Below are positions 8,544 through 17,281 of a DNA stretch of 64,000 nucleotides, one piece after another. Origin of the DNA: Fodinibius salipaludis. Its GTDB lineage: Bacteria > Bacteroidota > Rhodothermia > Balneolales > Balneolaceae. A model generated the notes under the pieces. That model made no database searches and had not been told where the DNA came from. It saw nothing but the letters and a program-made list of their open reading frames with translations. The stretch is taken from the NCBI RefSeq assembly GCF_002287075.1, contig NZ_NSKE01000011.1:79951-143950 (forward strand), in the 5' to 3' direction. A program made the translations under genes and the position numbers. Position 1 is the stretch's first letter, and each line of letters begins with the position of its first letter.

Positions 8544-9923
8544 ATGGAAAGAAAATTATTGGTTTCGGTTCTTTTAATTGTTTCGTTGGCAATCGGATGT
8601 CAATCTACGGAGCAGCTTACCGAAGGTCAGTCTAAAACAGAGATAGAACAAAAGAGCGCCACTCCGCTGGCAACAATGATTGATACCTCTGAGGTATTCT
8701 CGGCCAACCTGACTGGGTTTGCGCTGTACGATCCTGAGACAAATGAAATGATTCACAGCCAGAATGCAGACCGCTATTTTACGCCGGCCTCGAATACCAA
8801 GCTGTTTACTTTTTATACCGGATTGAAACTCTTGCCGGATTCCCTTAAGGCCCTCGAATACGAAGTGCGCGGTGACTCGCTTATTTTCTGGGGGACGGGT
8901 GACCCTTCGTTTTTGCATCCCGACTTTGGTAATGACAAGGTCTACAAGTTTCTAAAAAGTCGTGATGAGGATCTCTATTTTTCGGATACCAATTTTGATG
9001 ACGAGCTACTGGGGCCGGGATGGTCGTGGAGCGACTACCAGTATTATTATCAGCCGGAGAAAGTGCCGTTTCCCATCTTTGGCAATATTGCACGGTTCAC
9101 TATTCAGGAAATTGAGCTTCGAAAAATTGCCGAGACCGACAGCGGCTTAGCTGTTTCTCCGAAATATTTTCAGTCGTATGTAGATGAAACCGGAGATCGG
9201 GAGGAGTTTCTACACCGCGGTATGGCTAACAATACGTTTTTATATAACCAGGAAGCCGATACCAGCACGTATACCATTCATAAACCGTTCCATTACCGTC
9301 CTGAAATGGTTACGGATATGTTATCAGATACGCTCGGAAAAACGGTTGAGTATGTGGATGTTGAGCGTTCGGAATCTCCGGAAAAGATTTACAGCATAAA
9401 ATCGGATACGGCTTACAAGCGTATGCTGCAACCGAGTGATAACTTTATTGCTGAGCAGCTGTTGCTGGTGACGGCTTCGGAGCTGGGGAAACCGCTGAAC
9501 TCCCGAAGCGTGATTGAAAAAATGAAAGAAGAGTATCTGGATATGTTGCCACAAGAGCCGCAATGGGTGGATGGTTCGGGTTTGTCGCGATATAACATGT
9601 TTACCCCCGAATCGATGATTCGTCTGCTGGAAGCTATTGATGATGAATTTGAGGATGAGGAGGAACTGTTTCACCTATTGCCGGCAGGAGGGGAACGTGG
9701 AACTATCAGCAGTTGGTATGGACCGCGTGATGATGGAGAAGAGCCCTATGTTTTTGCAAAGACCGGCACGTTGAGCAATAACCATTCGCTGAGTGGTTAT
9801 CTGTTGACCAAAAGTGGTAAAAAGCTCTACTTCAGCTTTATGAATAACCACTATGTGACGTCCTCGTCGGTTGTTAAAGAGGAGATGGAGAAAATACTCT
9901 GGTATATTCGCAATAATTTCTAA
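8544..9923 (+). CDS. dacB: D-alanyl-D-alanine carboxypeptidase/endopeptidase, PBP4 type (S13), lipoprotein
   Basis: A periplasmic low-molecular-weight penicillin-binding protein that trims or opens peptidoglycan cross-links. The three active-site motifs are all present: SxxK at Ser83-Lys86 (PASNTKLF), SxN at Ser298-Asn300 (PSDNFIAEQ), and KTG at 406-408 (FAKTGTLSNN). The conserved WVDGSGLSRYN region is at about 341-351. The N-terminus is a lipoprotein signal with Cys19 (SLAIGC). At 459 residues it is close to the usual S13 length. It is the last gene of the three-gene wall-peptide group and converges with aspartate kinase 14 bases away. Confidence 0.93.
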   Translation: MERKLLVSVLLIVSLAIGCQSTEQLTEGQSKTEIEQKSATPLATMIDTSEVFSANLTGFALYDPETNEMIHSQNADRYFTPASNTKLFTFYTGLKLLPDSLKALEYEVRGDSLIFWGTGDPSFLHPDFGNDKVYKFLKSRDEDLYFSDTNFDDELLGPGWSWSDYQYYYQPEKVPFPIFGNIARFTIQEIELRKIAETDSGLAVSPKYFQSYVDETGDREEFLHRGMANNTFLYNQEADTSTYTIHKPFHYRPEMVTDMLSDTLGKTVEYVDVERSESPEKIYSIKSDTAYKRMLQPSDNFIAEQLLLVTASELGKPLNSRSVIEKMKEEYLDMLPQEPQWVDGSGLSRYNMFTPESMIRLLEAIDDEFEDEEELFHLLPAGGERGTISSWYGPRDDGEEPYVFAKTGTLSNNHSLSGYLLTKSGKKLYFSFMNNHYVTSSSVVKEEMEKILWYIRNNF

Positions 9924-9937
9924 GGGGAAAGCTATTT

Positions 9938-11284
9938 TTACGAAAACAGTTTCTTGTGAATTTGTTTTACCGAGGGAAGTGTATCTTTTGTATCCACCAC
10001 GATATTGAGATTACCCTTGGATTTACTGTACGAAATCATAGTTAGGGGGACATCGTCAATCTGACTGAGAATATTTATAATAAGTTGACGAGGGCTATTT
10101 TTGCAACCTACCAGGCTTATAATACCTTGATCTGGTCGCAGTTCTACCGTACCATGGGTATTTAGTTGTGTGACAACCTGATCAATTTGATCACTATTTT
10201 CTATTGCAATAGAAACAGATGCTTCGGTGGTAGTAACCACATCAACCGGAAGCTGGTGCCAGCGCAGTACATCAAATACATCTGCTAAAAATTCGTACCC
10301 CATAACAGTTTGAGAAGAGGTGACCGTAATAATCGTGCAGTGTTCTTTGTATGTGATAGCTTTGACAGGTTGATCATTTGCAGACTCGCTCGATATACGT
10401 GTCCCCGGTGCTTCCGGATCAAAAATATTTTTCACGTGAATGGGAATATCCTGTTTAGAAGCGGGTTTTGTTGTGGATGGATGCAAGACCTTGGCACCGA
10501 AATAAGCCAGCTCAGTAGCCTCTTGGAAGCTGAGCTGTGGGATGGGGTTAGCATCCACAATAAAGTCTGGGTCACAGGTATAAACACCGCTGACGTCTGT
10601 CCATATTTCAATGGCATTGGCATTTAAGGCAGCACCTATGAGACTGGCTGAGTAATCTGATCCCTCAAAACCAAGGGTGGTGATGTTTTCGTTGGCATCC
10701 ATTCCATAATAGCCCCCCATAACCGGAATACTATCTTCAGATATTTTTTGTTGTAGCGAGTTTATCTTGTTGGCAATAAACTCAAAGTTAGGGGTAGCTT
10801 TGCCAAAGTTAGAATCGGTGCGTATTATTTTAGTGGCGTCCAACCAAGTAGTAAATAACCCTGCTGCGTATCCACATTCTGCGAAAAGATAAGAAGAAAG
10901 CCGTTCGCCAATCGAAGCTATAACATCTTTAAGAGGTTCTGCAAGTTCTTGCTTATTATGGATGGTGGAAAGGTGTTCTTTCAATTCCTCAGTATGCATT
11001 TTAATCCAGTTATGGCAAGCTTCAAGAGTTTGGGAGGAATTATCAAAATCAGCTAAGAAGTTTTCGACGATATTATTGTGGCGGGCTGCAATATCATCGG
11101 CAATTTTGTTTGCTTTTGGGAGATCATCAATGGCTTTATGGGCTGCCTTTATTAATGTCCGAGTAGTACGAGCCGTGGCTGAGACAACTATATATGGAGA
11201 TTCATAGCGTTTAATAATATTGATTACTTGTTTCCAGGTTTGGGCATCACCCATAGAGGTGCCGCCGAATTTAAGAATATGCAT
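9938..11284 (-). CDS. lysC: Aspartate kinase
   Basis: Phosphorylates aspartate, the first step toward lysine, diaminopimelate, methionine and threonine. The amino-acid kinase domain begins with MHILKFGGTSMG and continues through GFEGSDYSASLIGAAL and TDPDFIVDANPI-like substrate-loop sequence to about residue 290; the C-terminal 150 residues hold two ACT regulatory domains. The first possible codon upstream is TTG at 11287, but the ATG at 11284 gives the canonical N-terminus and is chosen. It stands alone on the minus strand; no homoserine dehydrogenase domain is fused to it. Confidence 0.93.
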   Translation of the reverse strand: MHILKFGGTSMGDAQTWKQVINIIKRYESPYIVVSATARTTRTLIKAAHKAIDDLPKANKIADDIAARHNNIVENFLADFDNSSQTLEACHNWIKMHTEELKEHLSTIHNKQELAEPLKDVIASIGERLSSYLFAECGYAAGLFTTWLDATKIIRTDSNFGKATPNFEFIANKINSLQQKISEDSIPVMGGYYGMDANENITTLGFEGSDYSASLIGAALNANAIEIWTDVSGVYTCDPDFIVDANPIPQLSFQEATELAYFGAKVLHPSTTKPASKQDIPIHVKNIFDPEAPGTRISSESANDQPVKAITYKEHCTIITVTSSQTVMGYEFLADVFDVLRWHQLPVDVVTTTEASVSIAIENSDQIDQVVTQLNTHGTVELRPDQGIISLVGCKNSPRQLIINILSQIDDVPLTMISYSKSKGNLNIVVDTKDTLPSVKQIHKKLFS

Positions 11285-11365
11285 CAAACCGCTGTTTTAA
11301 GTTGAGAAAATCTGTTGGAGCGTAAAAAAATAGGGATGAATAGATTATACAAACAAAAATTTGTA

Positions 11366-12424
11366 CTACTGCAGTATCGGTAGATTCTTGAATCCCTTGC
11401 TCTCAAGAAGAGATTGCTGTTCTTTTAAAAACTCCCTGACTTGATTAATAGGGATTGCTTGCGTAATACCATAATTGATACGGGATTTTTGTGTTACAAA
11501 TACAGAATCAGAGTAGGGGCGCGTAATATTCGAATAAGTATCTGCATTGGGTCGGGGGACCAGGATGTTTTCGCGACTTGCGGTTGATGAGCTTGCCATA
11601 CCTACCCATTCGAAAGATTTAAAATTGTCATTACTGGCTAAAATCAATCCGCCGCTGATACCGGGATTAAAAATGGCATCCGTAACGAAAAATCGGTCGT
11701 TCCAACTATCTGAAGGACTGGCCAATCCACGAGTAACCATTGGGTAGCTTTTGGGGAATCCCAGAACATATATCAGCGACCCCAATTGAAGAAAATCACT
11801 GTTACCCGCGTCTATCGTAAGGGGATAAAGGTCCAAATTGCCAGTTTGCTCGAATTCAACATTCAGAAGGGCCAAGTCTGCTCGTGGCTTGGTAGCTAAA
11901 ACTTCGAATGGTTGCAGCTCAGACGAAGTGTAAACGAGGCTCGTTTGGTTATTCTTAATACTGATAGATTCTACATAAGTCTCGTCGGGAATATCCGGTC
12001 CTTCGTAATATGTGATCATTGTATCCGGAAAAAAGACGGTGTGATGACAGGTTGCCAGCAGAGAATTTTGGTTGTTACGTCCCAGAATAATAGCCGTTCC
12101 ACTGGTACTCTCTTCTACTGAGGTTTGGGAAGTGGCAATATCTTTTGGAGGGTTAGTTTTGATATCGGCCAGCGTTATGGCTTTGTCGTTAAAGCTATAG
12201 TTGTTATAGAATCCGGTGGATACAATACGAACAACCGACTGCTGGGCATTTTTTAGCTGAGAGCTGATATTTTTTTGGGGGAATGCAGAGGTGTAGTACT
12301 TGGAATATTCAGTTTGTGACTGTTGACCAGAAGAACCAGTAGATGCTGATTGCTGTGAGCTGCTGCAGAATGTGAGAGTTAATGCAATAGCAACCAGGGT
12401 TAATATTGGCAACTGATTCTTCAT
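11366..12424 (-). CDS. Trypsin-like serine protease lipoprotein
   Basis: A predicted lipid-anchored periplasmic protease. The signal peptide ends at Cys20 (ALTLTFC), followed by a Ser/Gln-rich linker. A chymotrypsin-fold catalytic set is visible: His127/128 (LLATCHHTVF), Asp183 (KPRADLALLNVE), and Ser257 (NPGISGGLILAS, the GxSGG-type site). Unlike DegP/HtrA it has no PDZ domain after the protease; the last 90 residues contain only short extra strands. The two adjacent histidines make the exact catalytic His uncertain. It lies upstream of lysC with an 81-base gap, and its target is unknown. Confidence 0.85.
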   Translation of the reverse strand: MKNQLPILTLVAIALTLTFCSSSQQSASTGSSGQQSQTEYSKYYTSAFPQKNISSQLKNAQQSVVRIVSTGFYNNYSFNDKAITLADIKTNPPKDIATSQTSVEESTSGTAIILGRNNQNSLLATCHHTVFFPDTMITYYEGPDIPDETYVESISIKNNQTSLVYTSSELQPFEVLATKPRADLALLNVEFEQTGNLDLYPLTIDAGNSDFLQLGSLIYVLGFPKSYPMVTRGLASPSDSWNDRFFVTDAIFNPGISGGLILASNDNFKSFEWVGMASSSTASRENILVPRPNADTYSNITRPYSDSVFVTQKSRINYGITQAIPINQVREFLKEQQSLLESKGFKNLPILQ

Positions 12425-12552
12425 GGTATAGTTATTTGAATTATGAAGTTATTGCAATATCTGCTTTACTGTATTGTACTATTTAATTTTATAAAAACCT
12501 TTCCACATTTTTTAAACGGGTCAGATAATCCGATTAGTATATTCAGAGCCGT

Positions 12553-14412
12553 TTATTTTGACTGATTGGCGTTTGAAGTCTCTAAAGAATTACTCTCCTG
12601 TTTAATTTGTTGGCGGATTTCATCATTCAGATGGATGTAAAATGCTTGATCACCATTGGAAGGGGAAGGCGGATTATTAACAGTATAGGGATGAATTTCG
12701 TTACTTGAAGTAATTAGGAAAAGGGGGATATATTCTTCTCCAATTTGTTCCTCAAATTTAGCTGCAGGATTATCCTTATTAAAGGAAGTTGACTGGATTT
12801 CGGTGTGTTTTGAAAAGAACCGTGATAAATTTTCAAAATTCAAGCGTTCGTGAAACAGAATTCTTCCGCTTAGATGACTGGTAACATCTTTATTTTCCAC
12901 TTGGCCCTGCGTGTTAGGAGCAAGCTGAAAAACGTGTGAGCGACCGAATATCTCACCAAATCGAAGAGCAGCCAGAGAGTTTGTTTCATCATTGGGTGTT
13001 AATGAAAGCATTCGACCAACACCATCAAGGTTCAACTCTTCCAAAGCAAATTCTGACAGGATATTACCATGGTATGTTTTAAGTCCCTTCTGGCGGGCGC
13101 GACTTATATTTTTCCAATTCGAATCAGCAACTAAAACTTTAAAGCCTTCTTCTTTGACCGCTTTTGCAATTTTTAAAGCCCAGTTGTGTGCTCCAAGAAT
13201 TAAGAGCCCATTTGGTACAGGTTTGGCAACGCCTAATTTGCGGGCAACCCATGCGGCCGGCAGACCATAAATTGTAACGGTACCAATAATTACCAGAAAC
13301 ACAATGGGCACCAGTTGGTCGGCATGTTCAAAACCATTTTGTATTAAATTTATCGCAAAAATTGAGGAGATAGATGCTGCTACGACTCCACGCGGTGCCA
13401 TCCAGCAGAGGAAAAGTTTTTCGCGCCAGGTAATTTCAGAAAAGTACGTAGAAATATATACTCCAACGGGACGAGCGATTAGGATGAGAATGGCAAGAAA
13501 TGCGGCAAGGCTCCAGCTTAAATTTTGGGTTAAGCTACTCAACTCTACCCGTGCTGCCAGAAGAATAAACAAAGCAGACAAGAGGAGTACGCGTAGATTT
13601 TCTTTGAACTCTGTGATGTGGTGAATGCGGGCTGCTTTTTGATTCGCCAATGCAATCCCCATCAAGGTGGTAGCCCAGAGTCCCGATTCATGTTGAAGCA
13701 TATTTGAAATAGTAAATACAGTAACTACTACCATCAGGTTTACCGGGTTTTGCAGGTAATCGGGAAGTAGGTGACGCTTGAGGAGGAAATATATCAGCGC
13801 GGCACCGCCCAGGCCTACCAGTGTCCCAAAAAATATAGTTTTCATGATGCTCATTACAGCAACGCTGGTAGCAGCCGATAAGCTGGCACTTAAAATCACC
13901 TCAAATACGAGAACAGCAAGCATGGCTCCAATGGGGTCAATAATAATACCTTCCCATTTTAGGATAGACCCTACTTGTCCTGAGGGGCGAACCTGACGAA
14001 GCAAGGGGATAATAACGGTTGGGCCAGTGACTACAAGAATAGCTCCGAGTAGAATGGAAAGTTCCCAGTCAAACACAAACAGGTAGTAAGCTGATACGGA
14101 GGTGATTCCCCAAGTTAAAACGACTCCTATGCTTACCAGATTTCCAACGGTGCTGCCAATATCTTTGAGTTCTGAAAAACGAAGGCTTAGGCCTCCTTCG
14201 AAAAGGATAATAGCAACAGAAACAGAAATAAAGGGAGCCAGTAGATCACCCATTAAATGATCCGGATCAAGAAGTCCAAAGACCGGCCCTGCAAGAACTC
14301 CGCTGATAAGCAAAAGTAAAATAGCAGGTAGTTTAAAACGCCAGGCAACCCATTGTGCGCCAATACCAAATACTAAAATACTTGTTATGCCAATTAGGAG
14401 ATGTTCGCCCAT
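12553..14412 (-). CDS. Cation:proton antiporter (CPA family) with C-terminal TrkA-N domain
   Basis: A membrane antiporter that exchanges Na+ or K+ for protons. Residues about 1-390 contain some 12 membrane segments of the Na_H_Exchanger domain, including GLWATTLMGIALANQ and WMAPRGVVAASISSIFA, the latter being the conserved region near the C-terminal end of the transport core. Residues about 399-510 form a TrkA-N/RCK nucleotide-binding fold (GLLILGAHNWALKIAKAV, VADSNWKNISRARQKG), probably sensing NAD(H) or another ligand. The last 100 residues are hydrophilic and unassigned. It starts the transport block and is divergent from the small membrane gene at 14675. Confidence 0.92.
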   Translation of the reverse strand: MGEHLLIGITSILVFGIGAQWVAWRFKLPAILLLLISGVLAGPVFGLLDPDHLMGDLLAPFISVSVAIILFEGGLSLRFSELKDIGSTVGNLVSIGVVLTWGITSVSAYYLFVFDWELSILLGAILVVTGPTVIIPLLRQVRPSGQVGSILKWEGIIIDPIGAMLAVLVFEVILSASLSAATSVAVMSIMKTIFFGTLVGLGGAALIYFLLKRHLLPDYLQNPVNLMVVVTVFTISNMLQHESGLWATTLMGIALANQKAARIHHITEFKENLRVLLLSALFILLAARVELSSLTQNLSWSLAAFLAILILIARPVGVYISTYFSEITWREKLFLCWMAPRGVVAASISSIFAINLIQNGFEHADQLVPIVFLVIIGTVTIYGLPAAWVARKLGVAKPVPNGLLILGAHNWALKIAKAVKEEGFKVLVADSNWKNISRARQKGLKTYHGNILSEFALEELNLDGVGRMLSLTPNDETNSLAALRFGEIFGRSHVFQLAPNTQGQVENKDVTSHLSGRILFHERLNFENLSRFFSKHTEIQSTSFNKDNPAAKFEEQIGEEYIPLFLITSSNEIHPYTVNNPPSPSNGDQAFYIHLNDEIRQQIKQESNSLETSNANQSK

Positions 14413-14674
14413 AAACTGGAGAGAATAATGTTTTAATTACTATAAATGATGAAAATCTATAAATGAGGTGTTAGAAACAACATTATTCCGGACTTTCTTA
14501 GTGAAGATTATTAGAAGATAGATTCTTTGTTTAAAATAAGTTGGTATTAAAATTGTCAAATATTACTATGTGATTAAAAATATTTTAAAAACTATGCTAA
14601 TAATTTTAGGAATAAAACAATCCTTGTATTTTAACTGCTTTCAATAAATAAACTGTTAAACAACGATTGATGAG

Positions 14675-14926
14675 ATGAACAGCCAAATAAAAAATAAACT
14701 TATTAGAGAATTTTCTTGGTTGTTGGGAATTATTATCGTGTCAGCTGCATTAGAATATACTATTATTGAAGTTTTTGACCTGCATCCAATATTAAGCGTT
14801 AAAGTTCAGGGACTTATTGGTCTTGTTGTAATCGCCTATATCATTCGCATGATTGCTCGAATGGGTAAACAGGGAGTCATTGCTTTTGAGGACGATGAAC
14901 AGAAAAAGTCCGACAAACGGGAATAA
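14675..14926 (+). CDS. Small two-helix membrane protein of unknown function
   Basis: An 83-residue protein with two predicted membrane helices (about 12-33 and 43-62) and a charged tail ending in DDEQKKSDKRE. I do not recognise its family. It is the first gene of a plus-strand run with two APC permeases and NhaA, and stands 74 bases before the first permease, so it may be a small accessory subunit of one of them. That link is only positional. No clear Shine-Dalgarno site precedes the ATG. Confidence 0.65.
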   Translation: MNSQIKNKLIREFSWLLGIIIVSAALEYTIIEVFDLHPILSVKVQGLIGLVVIAYIIRMIARMGKQGVIAFEDDEQKKSDKRE

Positions 14927-15000
14927 CATTTCTCAATAAATTATTTTTCAACAAGCTGTTTTTCAATTCTAAATAGCTTTAAAACCACATTTATTTTACT

Positions 15001-17127
15001 TTGGCAGAACTAAAAGAATCTAAAAAACTTAACAAAACACTTGGGGCATTTGATGTATTTGCAATAGCAACGGGAGCTATGTTTAGCTCCGGCTTGTTTT
15101 TGCTGCCGGGTTTGGCTGCAAGTGTTACGGGACCATCAGTTTTCCTGGCTTATTTGGTGTCGGGTATATTGGTGCTGCCCACCATGTTGAGCAAGGCCGA
15201 ACTTGGAACCGCTTTTCCCCGTGCGGGTGGTACTTACTATATTATTGATCGTACTCTGGGACCGTTGATGGGTAGTATCGGGGGATTCGGCTCGTGGTTA
15301 TCCCTGGTATTCAAGAGTGCCTTTGCACTTATCGGTATGGGAGCGTACATCTCCATATTTTTTGAAGTGCCTATAACACCGGTGGCTATTACCCTAACAA
15401 TTGCTTTTGGCGCACTTAATGTTTTTGGCGCTAAAGAAACGAGTCAGCTACAGAATATCCTTGTTATTACCCTGCTCTCGGTTATGGCTTTTTACTTGGT
15501 GCAAGGGTTTTCACATCTTTTTTCTTTAAGCATGTTGGATATCCATCGAGAGAAATTCACTCCCTTTTTTAAGGATGGGATGCAAGGCTTTTTTGCTACC
15601 GTAGGGATGGTTTTTGTCTCTTATGCCGGCCTGACCAAGGTTGTAAGCGTGGCAGAAGAGGTTGAGGATCCGGATAAAAATATACCGAGGGGTATGTTTT
15701 TATCGATATTAACCGCCATCGTGGTGTATGTTGCAGGCGTATTTTTGATGACATCTGTATTGGAGCCTGCCGCCTTTTATAAAGATTTGACTCCTGTGGC
15801 TACAGCAGGTAATGTGTTTTTGGATTGGTTGCCAGGAGACACAGGCCTCATTTTAGTAGTTATAGCTGCGATTGCTGCATTTGCCTCTACCGGTAATGCC
15901 GGTATTATGTCAGCCTCTCGATTTCCATTGGCTATGGCCCGTGATAAGCTGGTTCACTCTAACTTCTCGAAGTTAGGTAAGTTTGATACTCCGGTTTATT
16001 CCATCGTTGCAACCACCGGAATGATGGTATTTTTGCTGTTGGTCTTTAATGTGAAAGAAGTAGCCAAGCTGGCCAGTGCTTTTAAGTTATTGCTCTTCGG
16101 ACTCCTCAATTTAGCTGTTATTGTGATGCGTGAAAGCCAGATTGAGGAATATGATCCGGGATATACTTCTCCATTCTATCCCTGGGTGCAAATGGTCGGG
16201 ATGCTAACTTCAGGACTACTTATTTTTGAAATGGGGATTCTTTCCATCTTATTTACCGTTGGAATAATGATTTTATCAGTAGCCTGGTATTACTATTACG
16301 CCTATAGTAAGATTGATCGTCAGGGAGCTATATTTCATGTGCATGAGCGATTGGGCCAATATAAAGATCGTGGGCTTGAGCACGAGATGCGTCATATCCT
16401 ACAGGAAAAAGGCTTGCGCGACGAAGACCCATACGAGCTGGTTGTCAGCAAGGCTACAATCTTGGATGTAACTGATAACCAGACATCCTACGAAGACATT
16501 GTAGAAAAGGCCTGTTCCACTCTGGCAACAAAAGTGAGTATGGATAGGGAAGAGCTGATAAAGGCATTTCACAAAGAGAATGATTTTGGAGCTCTTTCGA
16601 TCGGACAGGGAGCGGCGCTTAATCATACAAGAATACCTGCTGAGGCAGAGCCGGAGCTCTTTATCGTGCGAATAAAAGACGGATTAGTTACACGTGATAC
16701 CTGCTTTGAGGATAAGGGTAAAGAACAGGAAAAACATGAATTTTATGCCCTGTTCTTTTTAGTCAGCTCAGAAAAAGATGCTACTCAACACCTGCGATTT
16801 TTGGCTCACATGGCTGAAGTGATTGATCAGGAAAATTTCTTTAATCGATGGGTTTCGGCAAAAGATGAAGCGGAGCTTCGTGAAGTATTGTTACGGAACG
16901 AGCGGTTTATCAATATTTATATTCGCTCTGATGATAAAACGGCTAAGCTGATTGGAAAGAAAATATATGAGGTTGATCTTCCGGGAGAAAGTCTTGTAGC
17001 TATTTTGAAAAGAGGGGATAGTGTTAATATTCCCCATGGCAATACAGAAATCCGGGAGGGAGATAAATTGTCGATTATTGGACAGATAGAGGATATTGAG
17101 GAGATAAAAGAACTCAAAGGTAAGTAG
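15001..17127 (+). CDS. APC family amino-acid permease fused to EIIA-like and TrkA-C domains (copy 1)
   Basis: Residues about 12-435 are an APC-superfamily permease with about 12 membrane helices (IATGAMFSSGLFLLPG; ASTGNAGIMSASRFPLAMAR). A short cytoplasmic linker (440-485) leads to residues about 485-630, which resemble a PTS EIIA type-2 domain: LSIGQGAALNHTRI with His542 at the phospho-acceptor position, then LFFLVSSEKDATQHLRFLAH. Residues about 632-705 match a TrkA-C (RCK_C) domain. The EIIA call is by eye. The start codon is TTG; it aligns with the ATG start of copy 2. It is a tandem paralogue of the next gene. Confidence 0.88.
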   Translation: MAELKESKKLNKTLGAFDVFAIATGAMFSSGLFLLPGLAASVTGPSVFLAYLVSGILVLPTMLSKAELGTAFPRAGGTYYIIDRTLGPLMGSIGGFGSWLSLVFKSAFALIGMGAYISIFFEVPITPVAITLTIAFGALNVFGAKETSQLQNILVITLLSVMAFYLVQGFSHLFSLSMLDIHREKFTPFFKDGMQGFFATVGMVFVSYAGLTKVVSVAEEVEDPDKNIPRGMFLSILTAIVVYVAGVFLMTSVLEPAAFYKDLTPVATAGNVFLDWLPGDTGLILVVIAAIAAFASTGNAGIMSASRFPLAMARDKLVHSNFSKLGKFDTPVYSIVATTGMMVFLLLVFNVKEVAKLASAFKLLLFGLLNLAVIVMRESQIEEYDPGYTSPFYPWVQMVGMLTSGLLIFEMGILSILFTVGIMILSVAWYYYYAYSKIDRQGAIFHVHERLGQYKDRGLEHEMRHILQEKGLRDEDPYELVVSKATILDVTDNQTSYEDIVEKACSTLATKVSMDREELIKAFHKENDFGALSIGQGAALNHTRIPAEAEPELFIVRIKDGLVTRDTCFEDKGKEQEKHEFYALFFLVSSEKDATQHLRFLAHMAEVIDQENFFNRWVSAKDEAELREVLLRNERFINIYIRSDDKTAKLIGKKIYEVDLPGESLVAILKRGDSVNIPHGNTEIREGDKLSIIGQIEDIEEIKELKGK

Positions 17128-17214
17128 CCGACATCGATATCTGGAGCGGATAACAATAGAAGAAGACTCAGTGATCTTTGTTGGTATTCTGTCAACATGA
17201 TAGATAAGAAGTTT

Positions 17215-17241
17215 TTTAAGAAAATGACTTATTTTCTTAAA
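17215..17241. repeat. AT-rich inverted repeat between the two permease genes
   Basis: An 11-bp perfect inverted repeat (TTTAAGAAAAT and ATTTTCTTAAA) separated by five bases, 40 bases before the second permease start. It could be an operator or a weak hairpin in the transcript. There is no following T-run that would make it a standard terminator. Confidence 0.35.
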
Positions 17242-17281
17242 CTCTGAACTAAAATTTTATAACCGTTTTAACTTAAAAAGC

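Noticed and set aside
11366..12424. DegP/HtrA protease
   Set aside because: The trypsin-like core is present, but there is no PDZ domain after it.
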